Source: Brasenia schreberi (taxonomy: Eukaryota; Streptophyta; Magnoliopsida; Nymphaeales; Cabombaceae). From it: 64,000 bases of DNA. Position 1 is the stretch's first letter. Each line of letters opens with the position of its first letter. A program made the position numbers and the translations under genes. Location: contig JAYKKT010000056.1 of the NCBI GenBank assembly GCA_036023115.1, forward strand, positions 3,822,501 to 3,886,500, given 5' to 3'. This document shows, piece by piece, positions 38,301-48,460 of this stretch. The notes under the pieces were generated by a model. It was not told the DNA's origin. It searched no databases and worked only from the letters and a program-made list of their open reading frames with translations.

Positions 38301-41300
38301 TTGTTCCACATATCACAGGGTGTGCCAACATAATTCCAAACATCTCCTTGAAGGACTTTCTGTTTAAATATATCTTCTTTCTCGCTTTTGAGGTTCCACC
38401 ATTTAGTCCGAATAGCTCGATGCACTCTTTTCTTCTTTGTCCATTTTTTTATTTGTAAATCCATAACTAAAAGTCGATGTTGGGTGGTTAAGCTTTCTCC
38501 TGGAATTACCTTACAATCTTTACAACACGCTCTATCTTTTTTTCTACAAATAAAGTAATCAATTTGTGTTTGTGATAAGCCACTCTTATAAGTAATTAAA
38601 TGTTCATCTCGTTTTTGAAGATTGTATTGACTATAAAGAGATCAAATGACAAAGCAAAATTTAAAATCTCCCTACCTTCCTCGTTTATATCCCCATAACC
38701 AAAGTTTCCATGAATCCCTTGATATCCTAATGCCTCTTTACCGACATGTCCATTTAAATCTCCTCCTAAACAAATCATCTCCCTTTGTGGAATCTTTTGA
38801 AACACCTTATCTAACTCTTCCCAAAAAACTGTCTTTATACTATCTTCTAGTCCTACTTGGGGTGCGTAAGCACAAACTATATTCAAAACCTCTACTCCTA
38901 ACACTAATTTCAATGTCATGATTCGGTCACCATATCGTTGTATGTCTACTACACTCTCCTTTAAATCTTTATTTATGATAATACCAACTCCGTTTCGGGC
39001 CTTTTCTTTACCTGAGTACCATAATTTAAAACCTGTATCCTCTATCTCTTTTGCTTTTTCTCCAACCCATTTTGTCTCTTGTAAACATAGAATATGAATC
39101 TTTCTCCGAATCATAGTATCTACCACCTCCATTAGCTTACCCGATAATGTTCCGATATTCCAAGAACCAATACGAATCTTATTATCTAGGACTAGCTTCC
39201 TTACCCCCCCGCATCCGTCCATAATCAAAATGCGGAGACCCTCTCTGAAAATTTTTCACTACATTCGGGCGGCAATGTAGCGGGACTAACTTCTTTACCC
39301 ACACCCGGCAATGTAGCAGATTTCATTGACACAAAATGAAGAAAATTGTTTATTCATAATCCTTTGACATTCTAACATAATCGGCCCCAGTTTCTGGCAG
39401 CCGCCCTATTTTCTTTTCTTGTTAACTACAACCCTAATGAATCCCAGACTTTATACTAAACCTAATCTAACTTAAAAGACATAATTAGCCCTAAGTATAG
39501 GATACGGTTCCAAATGGATCTGATCCAGATACATTTGGTCCAAGCACGACTTGTACTTAGACACAAAACTACACACGACATGACACAACAATAACACATT
39601 ATTCATCTAGACTCTTGACATGACACTACACAACATATTAACACTCCCCCTCAAGTTGGGTGAAAGATGGATGTTACACTCAACTTGCTACACAATCTCT
39701 GAAGTAGATCTCTGGTATTTGTCAACATGTCTGCACATTGATGTCCTAATTGCACATGTTCTAACTGAAATTCCTTTGCATGTACACTGTCCCGGATAAA
39801 ATGACAATCTATTTCAATATGTTTTGTTCTTTCATGTACACCGGATTCGACGCTATCTGAATAGCTGTTTTGCTGTCACATAATATGGGTATAGTGAAAG
39901 ATCTCAGTCATTTTCCTTCAAATATTTAGCCTGAGAGTTCGCATGTAGTAATGTAGTAGAGCGATCTTTTATGCATGCTAGATCTTTACCTGGCTGCTGA
40001 CTGCTTTTTGCTTTTCCATGAAATCAAGTTACCTCCAATAAGCACACATAGCCACTGAAGTGGACCTCCACGTCACTAGCATCGCACCTCGCCCACCATC
40101 TAAGACCGTATATCCAATGATATTAGTATGATCCCCTTGTCCATATAAACAAATCCCTTTTACCAGGTGATCCCTTGATGTATCTTAAGGATCCGAACAA
40201 CGCATTCCAATGATCTTGTCACATGGTGAGTTGAGAAACTAACTCACAACTTTGATAATAGGAAAAGCAAGGTCCGGTCCGAGTCATGGTGAGATAATTA
40301 ATTTCCAACTAATCTTCTATATCTTCCCGTCGGGATAGGGCTCCCCCGATTAGGTAGAAGCTTTACATTTGGGTCATAGAGTATCAATAGTTTACAATCA
40401 AGCATCCCTCGTTTCTTCCGCATCCAATATCGACATATTTCCTTTGAGAAATAACCAATACCTGCTTTGAGAAATACGTTTGATCACATTCCCAATCCCA
40501 AGAAAGTATCAATCCACGATAAATGCCAAGATCTTTAGTTTTAAAATGTTTAAACAAGTATTGCTTCAATTTCTTAATGCCTTCTTGATCATCACCCGTA
40601 ATGACAATATCATCCACATATACCACAAGATAAGTAAGTTTATTCAATGGTGAGCATTTGAAGAATACAGAGTGGTCTACGCCGCCGCAATGAATCATGC
40701 CAAACTATTGAATGACTTTACTAAATTTCCCAAACCAAGCGCGAGGTGTTTGTTTTAAACCATATAAGGACTTTTGTAATCCGCAAACAAGACGCCTTCC
40801 TGAGCAACAAATCAGGGTGGTTGCTCCATATAGATCTCATCCTCCAAATCACCATGTAAGAATGCATTTTAATATCTAGCCGATACAAGGGGCCCGGCGT
40901 CTCATGGCAAACATGATAAGAACAAACGAAATGATGCCATCTTAGCAACGGGAGAAAAGTATCACGTAATCTAAACCATAGATCTCGAGTGTATCCCTTA
41001 GCTACCTTTGCCGTATTGCTAGCTTTGGAGCGGTCCACTCGCCCATCAAAGACCAACTTTACAACAAATACCCATCGACACCAACTATGGATTTTCCAGG
41101 AGGAGGTGAAACAAGGGTCCATGTATTATTAGATTCCAAAGTCGGTCATCTCATCAATCATTGCCCTGTCGCCATCTTGGATGAGATAGTGCTTCCTGAA
41201 CATGCTTAGGAATGGTGATAGATGACAAAGCGGACACAAAGAGCACAATGGAAAGGAGATAATCGATGGTAACTCAAAAAATTGTAAATTGGATGAGGAT

Positions 41301-44300
41301 TGAGTGGAACGTTTACCTTTCTGGGCGTAAGTGCAATAGGTAGATCTGGAAGTGGTCGGGTGGACCGCAAAGGGAGAAGTGATTGGAGAGGGAGTGAATC
41401 ATGAGAATCAATAGTAGTATGTGATCCGGGAACTTCAAGATTTTTTGGCGCGCTCATAAGTAATGTCAAATCGACGCAGACGGACGGTTATCATCCTGTG
41501 AGCTCGAGGCTTGAGGATGAAAGAGCAGTGTTGCAAAGGAGAAATGGGTAGTACTTGAGATGGAGTAAGCCTGGGATAGTACCCGGGATGTGGTCAAGCA
41601 TGTGACAAAAAAAAGGGGTATCCTCAAAGAATGTAACATTTGGCGGGATACATAAAAGCGATGTGTAGAGGGAGAATAACATCGATACCCCCCACGAACT
41701 CGAGAATACCCAAGAAAGATACATTTAACAACGGCTCGAGCCGGAGTATACAATTTATCACGCCCGGAGAGAGATCATGAACAAAACAAGTGGAACCAAA
41801 CACACGAGGAGAAACAACATAAAGAGGGATCTTTAGGAAATAAAATGGAATGAGGAATTTATTACCTAAAACAGAGGATGGCATTCGATTTACCGGATAA
41901 CAAGCTGTAGAAACAACGTCACCCCTAAAACTTCAAGGGTGCATTAGCATTTATTAAGAGAGTCGAAATTTGTATCAATAAGATGACGATGTTTGCGTTT
42001 CAGCCACACCATTTTGTTGTGGTGTGTGAGGGACAATGGGTGATGTATGATGCCATGAAAACTAGGAAAGGATTTAAAAGATGTAGAAAAATATTCTTTG
42101 CATTATCACTACGCAAAACACGAATTGTTTTTCCAAAGGCGATTCTTTATTTAGAACAAAAGGTTTGAAAAACATTAAATAATTCGGAAACGATCTTTTA
42201 TTAAAAATAACCAAGTACATCTTGAAAAATCATCAATAAAGTACATAATACCTATATCCCGAAACTTGTATGAACACGACTGGGACCCAAACATCAAAAT
42301 GTATAGTTCATTAAGTAGTTCACTACGACCAAAGATTATTCCCGTCTTCAAATCCTGAAAAACACAGCCATATGGAGAGAATGTAACTGTACAATTCATA
42401 TCTCTAACCAATGAACTTACTGAAAGTAGATTTTCAAGAAACTCTAGAATATATATCACTGAATTAAGTCTGAGATTATCTCTCTGAATCGTTCCCTTTC
42501 CTGCCATAGGAATCAATGAACCATTTGCTACTTTCACATAGTGAGGGGTTGAATTCACTTCGTACTACATGAGATTAGACTTGTTTCCTACCATATGATC
42601 AGTAGCCCTGAATCTATTATCCAATTAGAAAAAACTGGAGAATCTTTAAGTAAATAATTACCACTGATGTTGTGTGAGGTAGGAGGACTTGATTCTGTTT
42701 TCGATGAGGAAGTTGAAGGTTGATCTCGTAAACGTGTTTCAATTTCTGCAATATGCTTCTTTAATTCTGCCACTTTATTTATTGGATTCATTTCAGCCTT
42801 CTTTTCAGATATAGTTGCCACATGACTCCCAAAATCTTTATATTTTGTGGATTTCCTGCCATAATCTCTATATTCTGGAGGTTTTTCAATAATTTCCCAA
42901 CATTGTTCTTTTGTGTGTCTATTTTTTCCACAATGTGTGTATTGTAGTTTGTTCTTATCATCATAATATTGATTCTTGCCTCTTCCTCTACCTCTGAATG
43001 AGTCTCTTCCTCTCTGATAATTGCTCTGTCCTCTACCAATAAATGCAGATTTTTCAACTTGTATATGTTCACTTTCTCTAGATTCTTCCTGTCTTCCTCC
43101 CTCGGTAAAAGTGAATATAGTGTGCCAAGTGACGGAAGTTCTTCCTTACTTAGAATGTTTAATTTGATAGATTCATAATCCAATCAAACTCCCCATAGCA
43201 TATCGAACACTTTTCGAATTTCAGACATAGTTGTTCTCTCTTTTACACAATGACTACATTTATTTTCCACAATATGTCTTTGTTCATTCCAGAGTTCACG
43301 TAATTCCCCATAATACTCACTTATTGATCTGGTTCTTGGACGATATTTTCTTATCCTCTCAATAATCTCGTATTCTTTTGCAATATTCTTCTGTCTAGAG
43401 TAAGCTTCTTTTACTGCACTCCAAATCTCAGCCGTTGATTCCATATACATAAAAGTTTTACTGATAGATGGATTCATAGATTGAATTAGCCATGAACTTA
43501 CAAGAGCGTCTTCTTTCACCCACCATTCATAGTCTGCACTTCTTCTTTCTAGAGGTGCTGAATTATGTCTGATAATTGAAGCTTTTCCTTTGGATCGTAA
43601 TATGAGTTCAATAGACCTGGCCCATTCTCTATAATTTCTTCCATCTAAACGAATGTTTGTAATTTAAAATGGTTCGATCTTCTGATCCTGTCCATATGTG
43701 GCTGACATAGTTTCTTCTTTCAACTTTTCTTCCATCTCGATCAAGATTTAAAGGTATTAAGATTTGATTCCTTAATACCCTAATTGCACGTTCCAGTAAT
43801 ATCTTGTATACTTGATTTAGTGCTTAATTTGACTTGTTGTATCTACAGTTTCAAATATCTCTGTATTCATTCAACAAAATCTTTTGATATTTCTAATACT
43901 GTCTTTGTTTCGTAGGTTGCTATCGGTGGTGATATTGATGATTCGGTCAATGTCTCATAATAATTTTCCACTGCAACTCGTGATTCAAAGTTGTTGTCAA
44001 TATGGATGATATCGACGATTCTTCACTATGACTTATGATTCAATATCTGTCACTACTACGATTATCAACTGCGACTTGTGATTCAATATTTGTCCCTAAT
44101 ATTGATGATTCTCAACTGCGACTTGTGATTCAATCTCTGTCCCTGATTTTTACGATTCTCAACTACGACTTGTCACCCACTGTCACTGATCTCCTCTTGA
44201 TTAATTTTGTTTCTGTCACCCATGGTTACTCTTGTTCCAATATATTGATTGACACTCTGTCTGATGACTTTATATAGTCTTCTTTTTATCAAACATTCAG

Positions 44301-46497
44301 AAAATTAATACATCAACTTACTTGTGATTCTTTTCAGGGACTAGGTACCTCGGTAGGCCGCTACATCCACGTGCAAGGCTCTGATACCATATTGCTTCCA
44401 TTCAACAGATTTCATTGACACAAATTGAAGAAAATTGTTTATTCATCATCCTTTGACATTCTGACATAATTGGCCCCTGTTTCTGGCAGCCGCCCTGTTT
44501 TCTTTTCTTGTTAACTACAACCCTAATGAATCTCATACTTTATACTAAACCTAATCTAACTTAAAAGACATAATTAGCCCTAAGTATAGGATATGGTTCC
44601 AAATGGATCTGATGCAGATCCATTTGGTCCAATCACGACTTGTACTTAGACACAAAACTACACACGGCATGACACAACAATAACACATTATTCATCTAGA
44701 CTCTTGACATGACACTACACAACATATTAACAGTTCCAAGTCCTCAATAGATGGTTCCTTCGAGTTACCAATAAAAATTGACACAATATGAATGTGATAT
44801 TAGAGATGACACTTATCTATGACCCTTCTGATATGGGTTCTAATATAAGTCCAAACAAATTACACTCCACCGGTTGTTTCAAGATGGTCACTTCCTTCAT
44901 TTCCCAAATAATTGGAATTATAACTGATGGCAGACACATCATGCAAAATCCATAGGTTACACATCATCACCCCAAGTATCTCAAAAATGTGTTTCCCAAA
45001 CTAGCATCAAACAATATGAAATAATGAAACACAATAATTGGAAATGAAAATCAAAGCACAATAATCAAATGTACAATTATGCTCATTGAGAATATTCCTG
45101 AATGAGGACCCACCTCATTTGCAACGGGGGAACTATTGTCGTCCTTATCATATATAAAAGCAAGAAGCACATGCTTGAACTCCTCATATGCTTCCTATAA
45201 CACAAATGCATAAAACCACTGGTAAGACATTACAAACTGAATTGTAAATTTCACAGTTGTAAGCCCAAAACTTAACTGCAGAATGAAACATTTCATTGAA
45301 AAGAATAGGATGAAAAGCAGCATAAACTCATTAAAGGAGGCATAATTGCATAAAGATTATTTTACTATTCATTACAATAATGAAATCTTACAGTAATCTG
45401 AAGGCGTCACTCAGTAACAAGCTTTGTACATTGGAATAACTTATACGAAAATTGTATCACATATACAGTAAATGACCCGGGATGATCATCACAGATACAA
45501 ATTTTATACAACCAAGTAGCTCTTCCTGAAAATAGGACATCATTGCATACCGTCACAAAAACAGATACAAGGGAGTTATGAAATTTCAAGACAGCCCATG
45601 GAAAATTTTCCGGCGATCGCGTTTGAGAATGAAGCACCTGATTACTATGATAGCATAAGCTTCATTTTCTGTTGTGAAGTTTCCTGTTTATGGTCACAAA
45701 AAATTTCTCCCAAGTTCCATTTTTTGCTCTACTATCATTACCCAATAGGCATCAGATTAAGACGCTAACTTCAAAATACTTCGTAAACATCCGTATCTTG
45801 CATCTTTGGCAATGCAAGTGTACACAACTCATATTTTCCCCGAATCCAAGATTATAAAACAAATTCACACAAAACCACAAAGAATACAAATAGCAGGCAT
45901 AATTAACATCTCAAGGAGAGAGACTGATGATTCCCAATCTCAAATCAAGTCAAACCACGAACAGACTCAGAAGAACGGAAAAATGATTATTTACGAACGG
46001 TTTAAGTACCGGATATGCGTCGAGTGCACAAGGAGCCAGAGCTGTCCGCAGGCATCTGATCGCTGAATCCCGTTCCTCCAGCGAACCCTTCCTCAGGAGC
46101 TCAATAAATTTCTGAACAGCCAAAGTCAATTTAGCCAAAACAAGGACATCCAAACAAAATCAAACAGTAGAATACTGAAAATGCGACATTTCCGAAAAAT
46201 AACCTGCTTCTGCATTCGGAAAAGGAGGCGGTGATCGTCCAGAACAGCCGGGGCGTGGACCCGCAGAAGATCGATCGCTCCATCGACGTCACCGATCTCG
46301 ATCAATCTTCGAATTCTGTAAATGACCAATCTGGAACTATAGGAAGAGGCAACTGAAGAAGGAGAAGAAGGAGAAGTGGAAGGAGAGGGAGAAGAAAGAG
46401 GGACGGAGGGCGTTTGGTGGAAAAGGAGGTTCTCTGACTCCGCGTATAAGATGACGAGCGCGTCGAGGACGTCCCAATTGACAGGCATGGCTTCCAT
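22926..46497 (-). CDS. LisH/CTLH/CRA-domain (RanBPM-like) protein, 12 exons, 711 residues
   Basis: Exons in order, assembled by homology and phase: 46497-46204, 46111-46010, 45194-45114, 26877-26768, 26679-26544, 26459-26361, 25984-25879, 25789-25374, 25294-25112, 25018-24821, 24579-24262, 23018-22926; total 2136 nt. The protein has an N-terminal LisH-like helix (about 5-26), a Ser/Pro-rich spacer (30-55), CTLH (about 56-116), a CRA-like region (about 118-275, ending in KGDLFRAF), a second LisH-like stretch (about 283-307), a Ser/acidic linker (about 310-440), a second CTLH/CRA unit (about 455-600) and a UBA-like C-terminal helix pair (about 675-711). The family matches plant proteins annotated as CTLH or RanBPM-related, whose relatives build the GID/CTLH ubiquitin ligase; the exact role is inferred. 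The chosen ATG (46497) gives MEAMPVNW; the frame is open to an ATG 26 codons upstream. All splice sites are GT-AG except intron 5. Confidence 0.9.
23019..24261 (-). other. Intron 11 of the CTLH gene
   Basis: 1243 bases, the second longest intron. It contains no recognisable transposon. An 87-residue minus-strand open frame (23720-23983) with several Cys has no assigned domain. Confidence 0.6.
26460..26543 (-). other. Intron 5 of the CTLH gene, GC-AG type
   Basis: 84 bases. Exon 5 ends in GAT GAG and is followed by GCATGAGTT instead of GT. The acceptor ATATCAG precedes exon 6 (GTG GAT GTA). Reading through meets TGA two codons past the junction, and the junction residues [14 protein letters not shown] continue the family pattern, so a GC donor is the simplest reading. 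Confidence 0.75.
26878..28203. other. Intron 3, part without recognised elements (3' end)
   Basis: AT-rich intronic DNA with a tandem 35-bp duplication at 27432-27501. No coding or transposon signature seen. Confidence 0.5.
27432..27501. repeat. 35-bp perfect tandem duplication
   Basis: Two identical units, 27432-27466 and 27467-27501, starting GAAAAGAACATAAATTTG. Confidence 0.9.
28212..31442 (+). mobile_element. hAT transposon, 3231 bp, with perfect 8-bp target duplication
   Basis: The element begins CAGTGTTATC and ends AACAACACTG, giving short imperfect terminal inverted repeats of the hAT type. ATGAAAAC flanks it exactly on both sides (28204-28211 and 31443-31450). Both ends are rich in subterminal GTATCG/CGATAC repeats (about 28222-28325 and 31390-31425). 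It lies in intron 3 in the opposite orientation to the host gene. Its transposase is interrupted, so it could move only in trans. Confidence 0.95.
28722..31088 (+). pseudogene. hAT transposase (BED finger, DUF659, hAT dimerisation), broken
   Basis: Order: a BED-type zinc finger at about 28780-28910 ([17 protein letters not shown], with TAA just before it), an acidic spacer, a DUF659 region at about 29330-29800 ending in [12 protein letters not shown], a middle region (30069-30458, [11 protein letters not shown] and [12 protein letters not shown]), and a C-terminal dimerisation region (30629-31088, [17 protein letters not shown]). Two introns with GT-AG ends are likely at 30538-30628 and 30841-30940. 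Breaks: stops before and after the finger, TGA at 29530-29532 inside DUF659, and changes of frame near 29580, 30030 and 30460. This is a decayed autonomous-type element. Confidence 0.85.
31451..33980. other. Intron 3, part without recognised elements (middle)
   Basis: Short open frames on both strands show no domain. It includes a perfect 60-bp tandem duplication at 32701-32820. The Cys-rich minus-strand frame 33400-33717 has no recognisable family. Confidence 0.45.
32701..32820. repeat. 60-bp perfect tandem duplication
   Basis: 32701-32760 and 32761-32820 are identical over all 60 bases, indicating a recent duplication or conversion. Confidence 0.97.
33981..35604 (-). mobile_element. RTE-type LINE, copy 4, 5'-truncated, split by a MITE
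   Basis: Minus-strand copy from the 3' end (CAACAACTAAGCC) through the last third of RT, with FVDD in place of FADD (34815-34528). It is interrupted at 34825 by a 619-bp element and continues from 35453 to about 35604, where it is truncated in the RT region. Coding remnants are short and broken. No clear target duplication of the LINE itself was found. Confidence 0.85.
34826..35444. mobile_element. hAT-like MITE, 619 bp, inside RTE copy 4
   Basis: Ends CTATGTCACACGGGTGC and, read from the other side, CTAAGTCACACAGACAC: terminal inverted repeats. TAAATAAG occurs on both sides (34818-34825 and 35445-35452). The undamaged sister LINE at about 37150-37175 shows the empty site with a single TAAATAAG. 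The interior is rich in GTGTCGG/GACACGG repeats at the ends and has an (AT)n run at 35318-35342. It has no coding capacity. Confidence 0.88.
35605..36254. other. Intron 3, between RTE copy 4 and Copia-B
   Basis: AT-rich intronic sequence with no recognised gene or element. The last five bases (GTTCC, 36250-36254) are the target duplication of Copia-B. Confidence 0.5.
36289..39315 (-). mobile_element. RTE-type LINE, copy 5, inserted in the Copia-B LTR
   Basis: 3027 bases with a (TTG)n tail (CAA repeats from 36289) and an exact 19-bp duplication GCAGATTTCATTGACACAA at 36270-36288 and 39316-39334. It is the best-preserved copy of the family in the window. The 5' end is slightly shorter than that of copy 2. 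The target is the 3' LTR of Copia-B. Confidence 0.96.
36327..39222 (-). pseudogene. RTE LINE polyprotein (AP endonuclease plus reverse transcriptase), broken
   Basis: One ancestral reading frame in three open pieces. The endonuclease, 39222-38596, has the AP-EN signatures WNIGTL, LQETKW and [10 protein letters not shown] one-base loss in an A run near 38610 shifts the frame and creates stops. The RT piece, 38464-36809 (551 residues), has a basic linker, [16 protein letters not shown], the [14 protein letters not shown] motif, [13 protein letters not shown] and FADD, and ends at a stop after INAGWLK. The C-terminal piece is 36560-36327 ([10 protein letters not shown]). No separate ORF1 is visible, as usual for RTE elements. 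A sequence this complete is a good reference for the older copies. Confidence 0.93.
43936..44180. repeat. Minisatellite (~45-bp units) in the Copia-B leader
   Basis: About five imperfect units, each with a core like CAACTGCGACTTGTGATTCA followed by a variable TCTGTC spacer and GATT. It lies between the primer-binding site and gag of Copia-B. Confidence 0.75.
44377..44389 (-). other. Primer-binding site of Copia-B
   Basis: TGGTATCAGAGCC, complementary to the 3' end of plant initiator tRNA-Met, immediately after the 5' LTR. Confidence 0.9.
44390..44732 (-). repeat. 5' LTR of Copia-B
   Basis: 343 bases; on the minus strand it starts TGTTAATATG and ends GGAAGCAATA, followed directly by the primer-binding site. 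Confidence 0.93.
44738..45113. other. Intron 3, 5' part
   Basis: Plain intronic DNA between the donor of exon 3 and Copia-B. Confidence 0.6.
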
Positions 46498-48321
46498 TGA
46501 GAAACCTGAGAGAAATCGGACGGAAAATCCGTGGACCTGGACGGGGAGGACGCCAGAAGGTGAGAGCCGATGCAAGAACGACGATTTTTGTTCTCTTCTA
46601 CGGTTTCTCTATTTGCTGTTTTGTTTGGACCTTCTTTCTTAAATAATGCCGGGAGTTCCGTAAGAAGAACAATGATTACGTTATTTTTTACTTGTGAGGG
46701 CTTCTGTTATATGATTTACATTCACCGCCTTTCGGAATTTGAGTAGCTCGAGGAATATATTTATCTACAAATATAAATTGGATTTGCGACATGCATACTA
46801 TTTTCCTGTTGGGAGCCATCCTTCATCCTTGTAATAAAGTTATTATTTATATTTTGTATTTTTATAATTTATTAAATAACATTAATCCAAATGATTTTCA
46901 TTGTCAAAATCATGACCACAGAACCATTTATATGCATATAAATATTTAAGTTTTAAACGGTTTTGATATTAAAAATATGGTTCTAACCACTGCATTTTGG
47001 TTTGTGAAAGAATAGCATGAGATAGTAAGATTTTCCTAGTTTATGTTCAGTTCTAACAATAGAAATAAATGGTGGTTCGATTCACGGTTCTAGTGTTGGA
47101 ACCGAATCATGAGAATCAAACCAAACGAGGGTGAACTCCAGCAATTCAACAAGCAGCAGCTGTTTATGAGCCCTTTTATGTATATGAAACTTTTAGTCAT
47201 GTATCGGTGGACCCACTTTAGGGGTGAGGTGAGGCATACACTTCACCGGAAATGTGAATAATTCCAACGTCTACTAATGTATATAAGGAAAAATAAGTGT
47301 TTTGTAGATATGAAATACGAGTACACTTCACCTTAAATACAAGTACACCTCACCGTAAACAATTCTTGAGTCTACTTATCAAGCACTTAATGTAGTAAAG
47401 GATGCATGGAACACTACAAAACCATTAAAGGGGTACCTAACAAGACATACCTTTTTGGACCTTTTGGCTAAGATCAAGGGTAGTATCCATATAAGCCTAA
47501 TTTCAGATGTTGTAATTGATCACATGATATTAAATTAATTTCTTCTTAGGAGAAGTACTACCCACGATAGCTTGCTACTTGACCCCTCGACCATTGCTCC
47601 TAAGTTTCACTACAACAAGGGCCTGGCACATATATATATATATATATATATATATGAGTTGTATAACCTCATATACATATTAAATTTGAATTGTAGATCT
47701 AAATAATAAGATGGCATAATATACATATTTTAGTTAAATCCTAAATAAGTAGAACTGTAGTTCAGAACCAAACTGAACCAGAACCATCAGCTCGGTTCAG
47801 TTTTGAACATGCCATAGTTTGGTTTGGTTCTCAGAATACAAAGAATTGCGAGTAGCGGTTTGGTTTGAGTTTGATGCTAGAACCCAACCAAACTGAACCG
47901 TGAACAGCCCAACCTTCCATCATAGAATAACATTATAGGTGACTTATTTGTCAACTTTTCCACTATGAACCTAAAAGTACCAAACCCTACCTTACGTAAT
48001 GTTGAGAGGGTACATTTATACAAATATGCTTAATGATAAAAGTATTTATAAATATGCACACATGTATGTATATGTGTATGTGTATGTGTATGTGTATGTA
48101 TTTAAGTTATATATTATGCTTATCAAATATGATGTGTAGATATAAAGATTAAGATGTATTTATTTAAAATCATTATGTTAAACAATAATTACATTAATAA
48201 ATAATAATCTTACTTGAAATAAAACCGGACCATCACCATAATCCTGAGGTGATCCTATGAGGTACCAAAATAATAGAAAAGGCATATAAAAAGAATAATG
48301 AAATTACACAATAGTTTAAAA
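46498..48321. other. Promoter side of the CTLH gene and intergenic DNA
   Basis: The first ~150 bases are presumably 5' UTR and promoter of the CTLH gene; no TATA box stands out, only a weak TATTTAAG near 46636-46643 on the minus strand. Further out there is an (AT)n run at 47629-47655 and a TATGTG repeat at 48068-48100. No gene is recognised. Confidence 0.45.
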
Positions 48322-48460
48322 AAAACAAGAAAGCCTTTTTTACATTCTAAGTGGGCAGGGCTAGCTACATGTGGCTGTTCTGTTTGATCTATTCCCGTAT
48401 TGGCATTTAGTTCAAAAAAATATATGAAAACTATTTATTGGTTCTTTCTAGGTACATTTT
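48322..48460 (-). mobile_element. RTE-type LINE, copy 6, diverged 3'-end fragment
   Basis: AAGCCTTTTTTACATTC followed by GGCTAGCTACATG aligns with the RTE terminus on the minus strand, with many changes; short and old. Confidence 0.5.

Larger units (their letters stand above)
36255..39643 (-). repeat. 3' LTR of Copia-B, split by RTE copy 5
   Basis: 343 bases once the LINE and one copy of its 19-bp duplication are removed. Differs from the other LTR at about 14 positions counted by eye. Confidence 0.92.
36255..44732 (-). mobile_element. Copia-B: structurally complete Ty1-copia element with nested RTE LINE
   Basis: Minus strand, flanked by the 5-bp duplication GTTCC (36250-36254 and 44733-44737). 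Two 343-base LTRs: 44390-44732 intact, and 36255-39643 split by an RTE LINE. The primer-binding site TGGTATCAGAGCC is at 44377-44389 and the polypurine tract TTGAGGGGGAG at 39644-39654. Gag (UBN2-like) is at 43519-43184, a zinc knuckle near 42900-42960 has its first Cys lost, and protease WIIDSG is at about 42620 with a frameshift directly after. Integrase is at about 42240-41470 ([20 protein letters not shown] near 42010-42030), RT at about 41120-40384 (YVDD), then RNase H remnants. Numerous stops and shifts; not autonomous. Confidence 0.93.
26878..45113 (-). other. Intron 3 of the CTLH gene, 18.2 kb, filled with transposons
   Basis: The donor follows exon 3 (GAG at 45114-45116, then GTGGGTCC) and the acceptor TTTCAG precedes exon 4 at 26877. 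About 13.3 kb of the 18,236 bases is assigned here to a hAT element, an RTE LINE copy with a MITE inside, and Copia-B with a nested RTE LINE. Exons on both sides keep phase and family homology, so the intron is real unless the gene has been split. Confidence 0.8.

Noticed and set aside
45950..46153. A separate small gene beginning [13 protein letters not shown]
   Set aside because: The part from KFIELLRKG on is exon 2 of the CTLH gene; the beginning is intron 1 sequence read through.
46376..46642. Plus-strand 88-residue frame
   Set aside because: Lies antisense to exon 1 of the CTLH gene and reflects its Ser/Pro codons.
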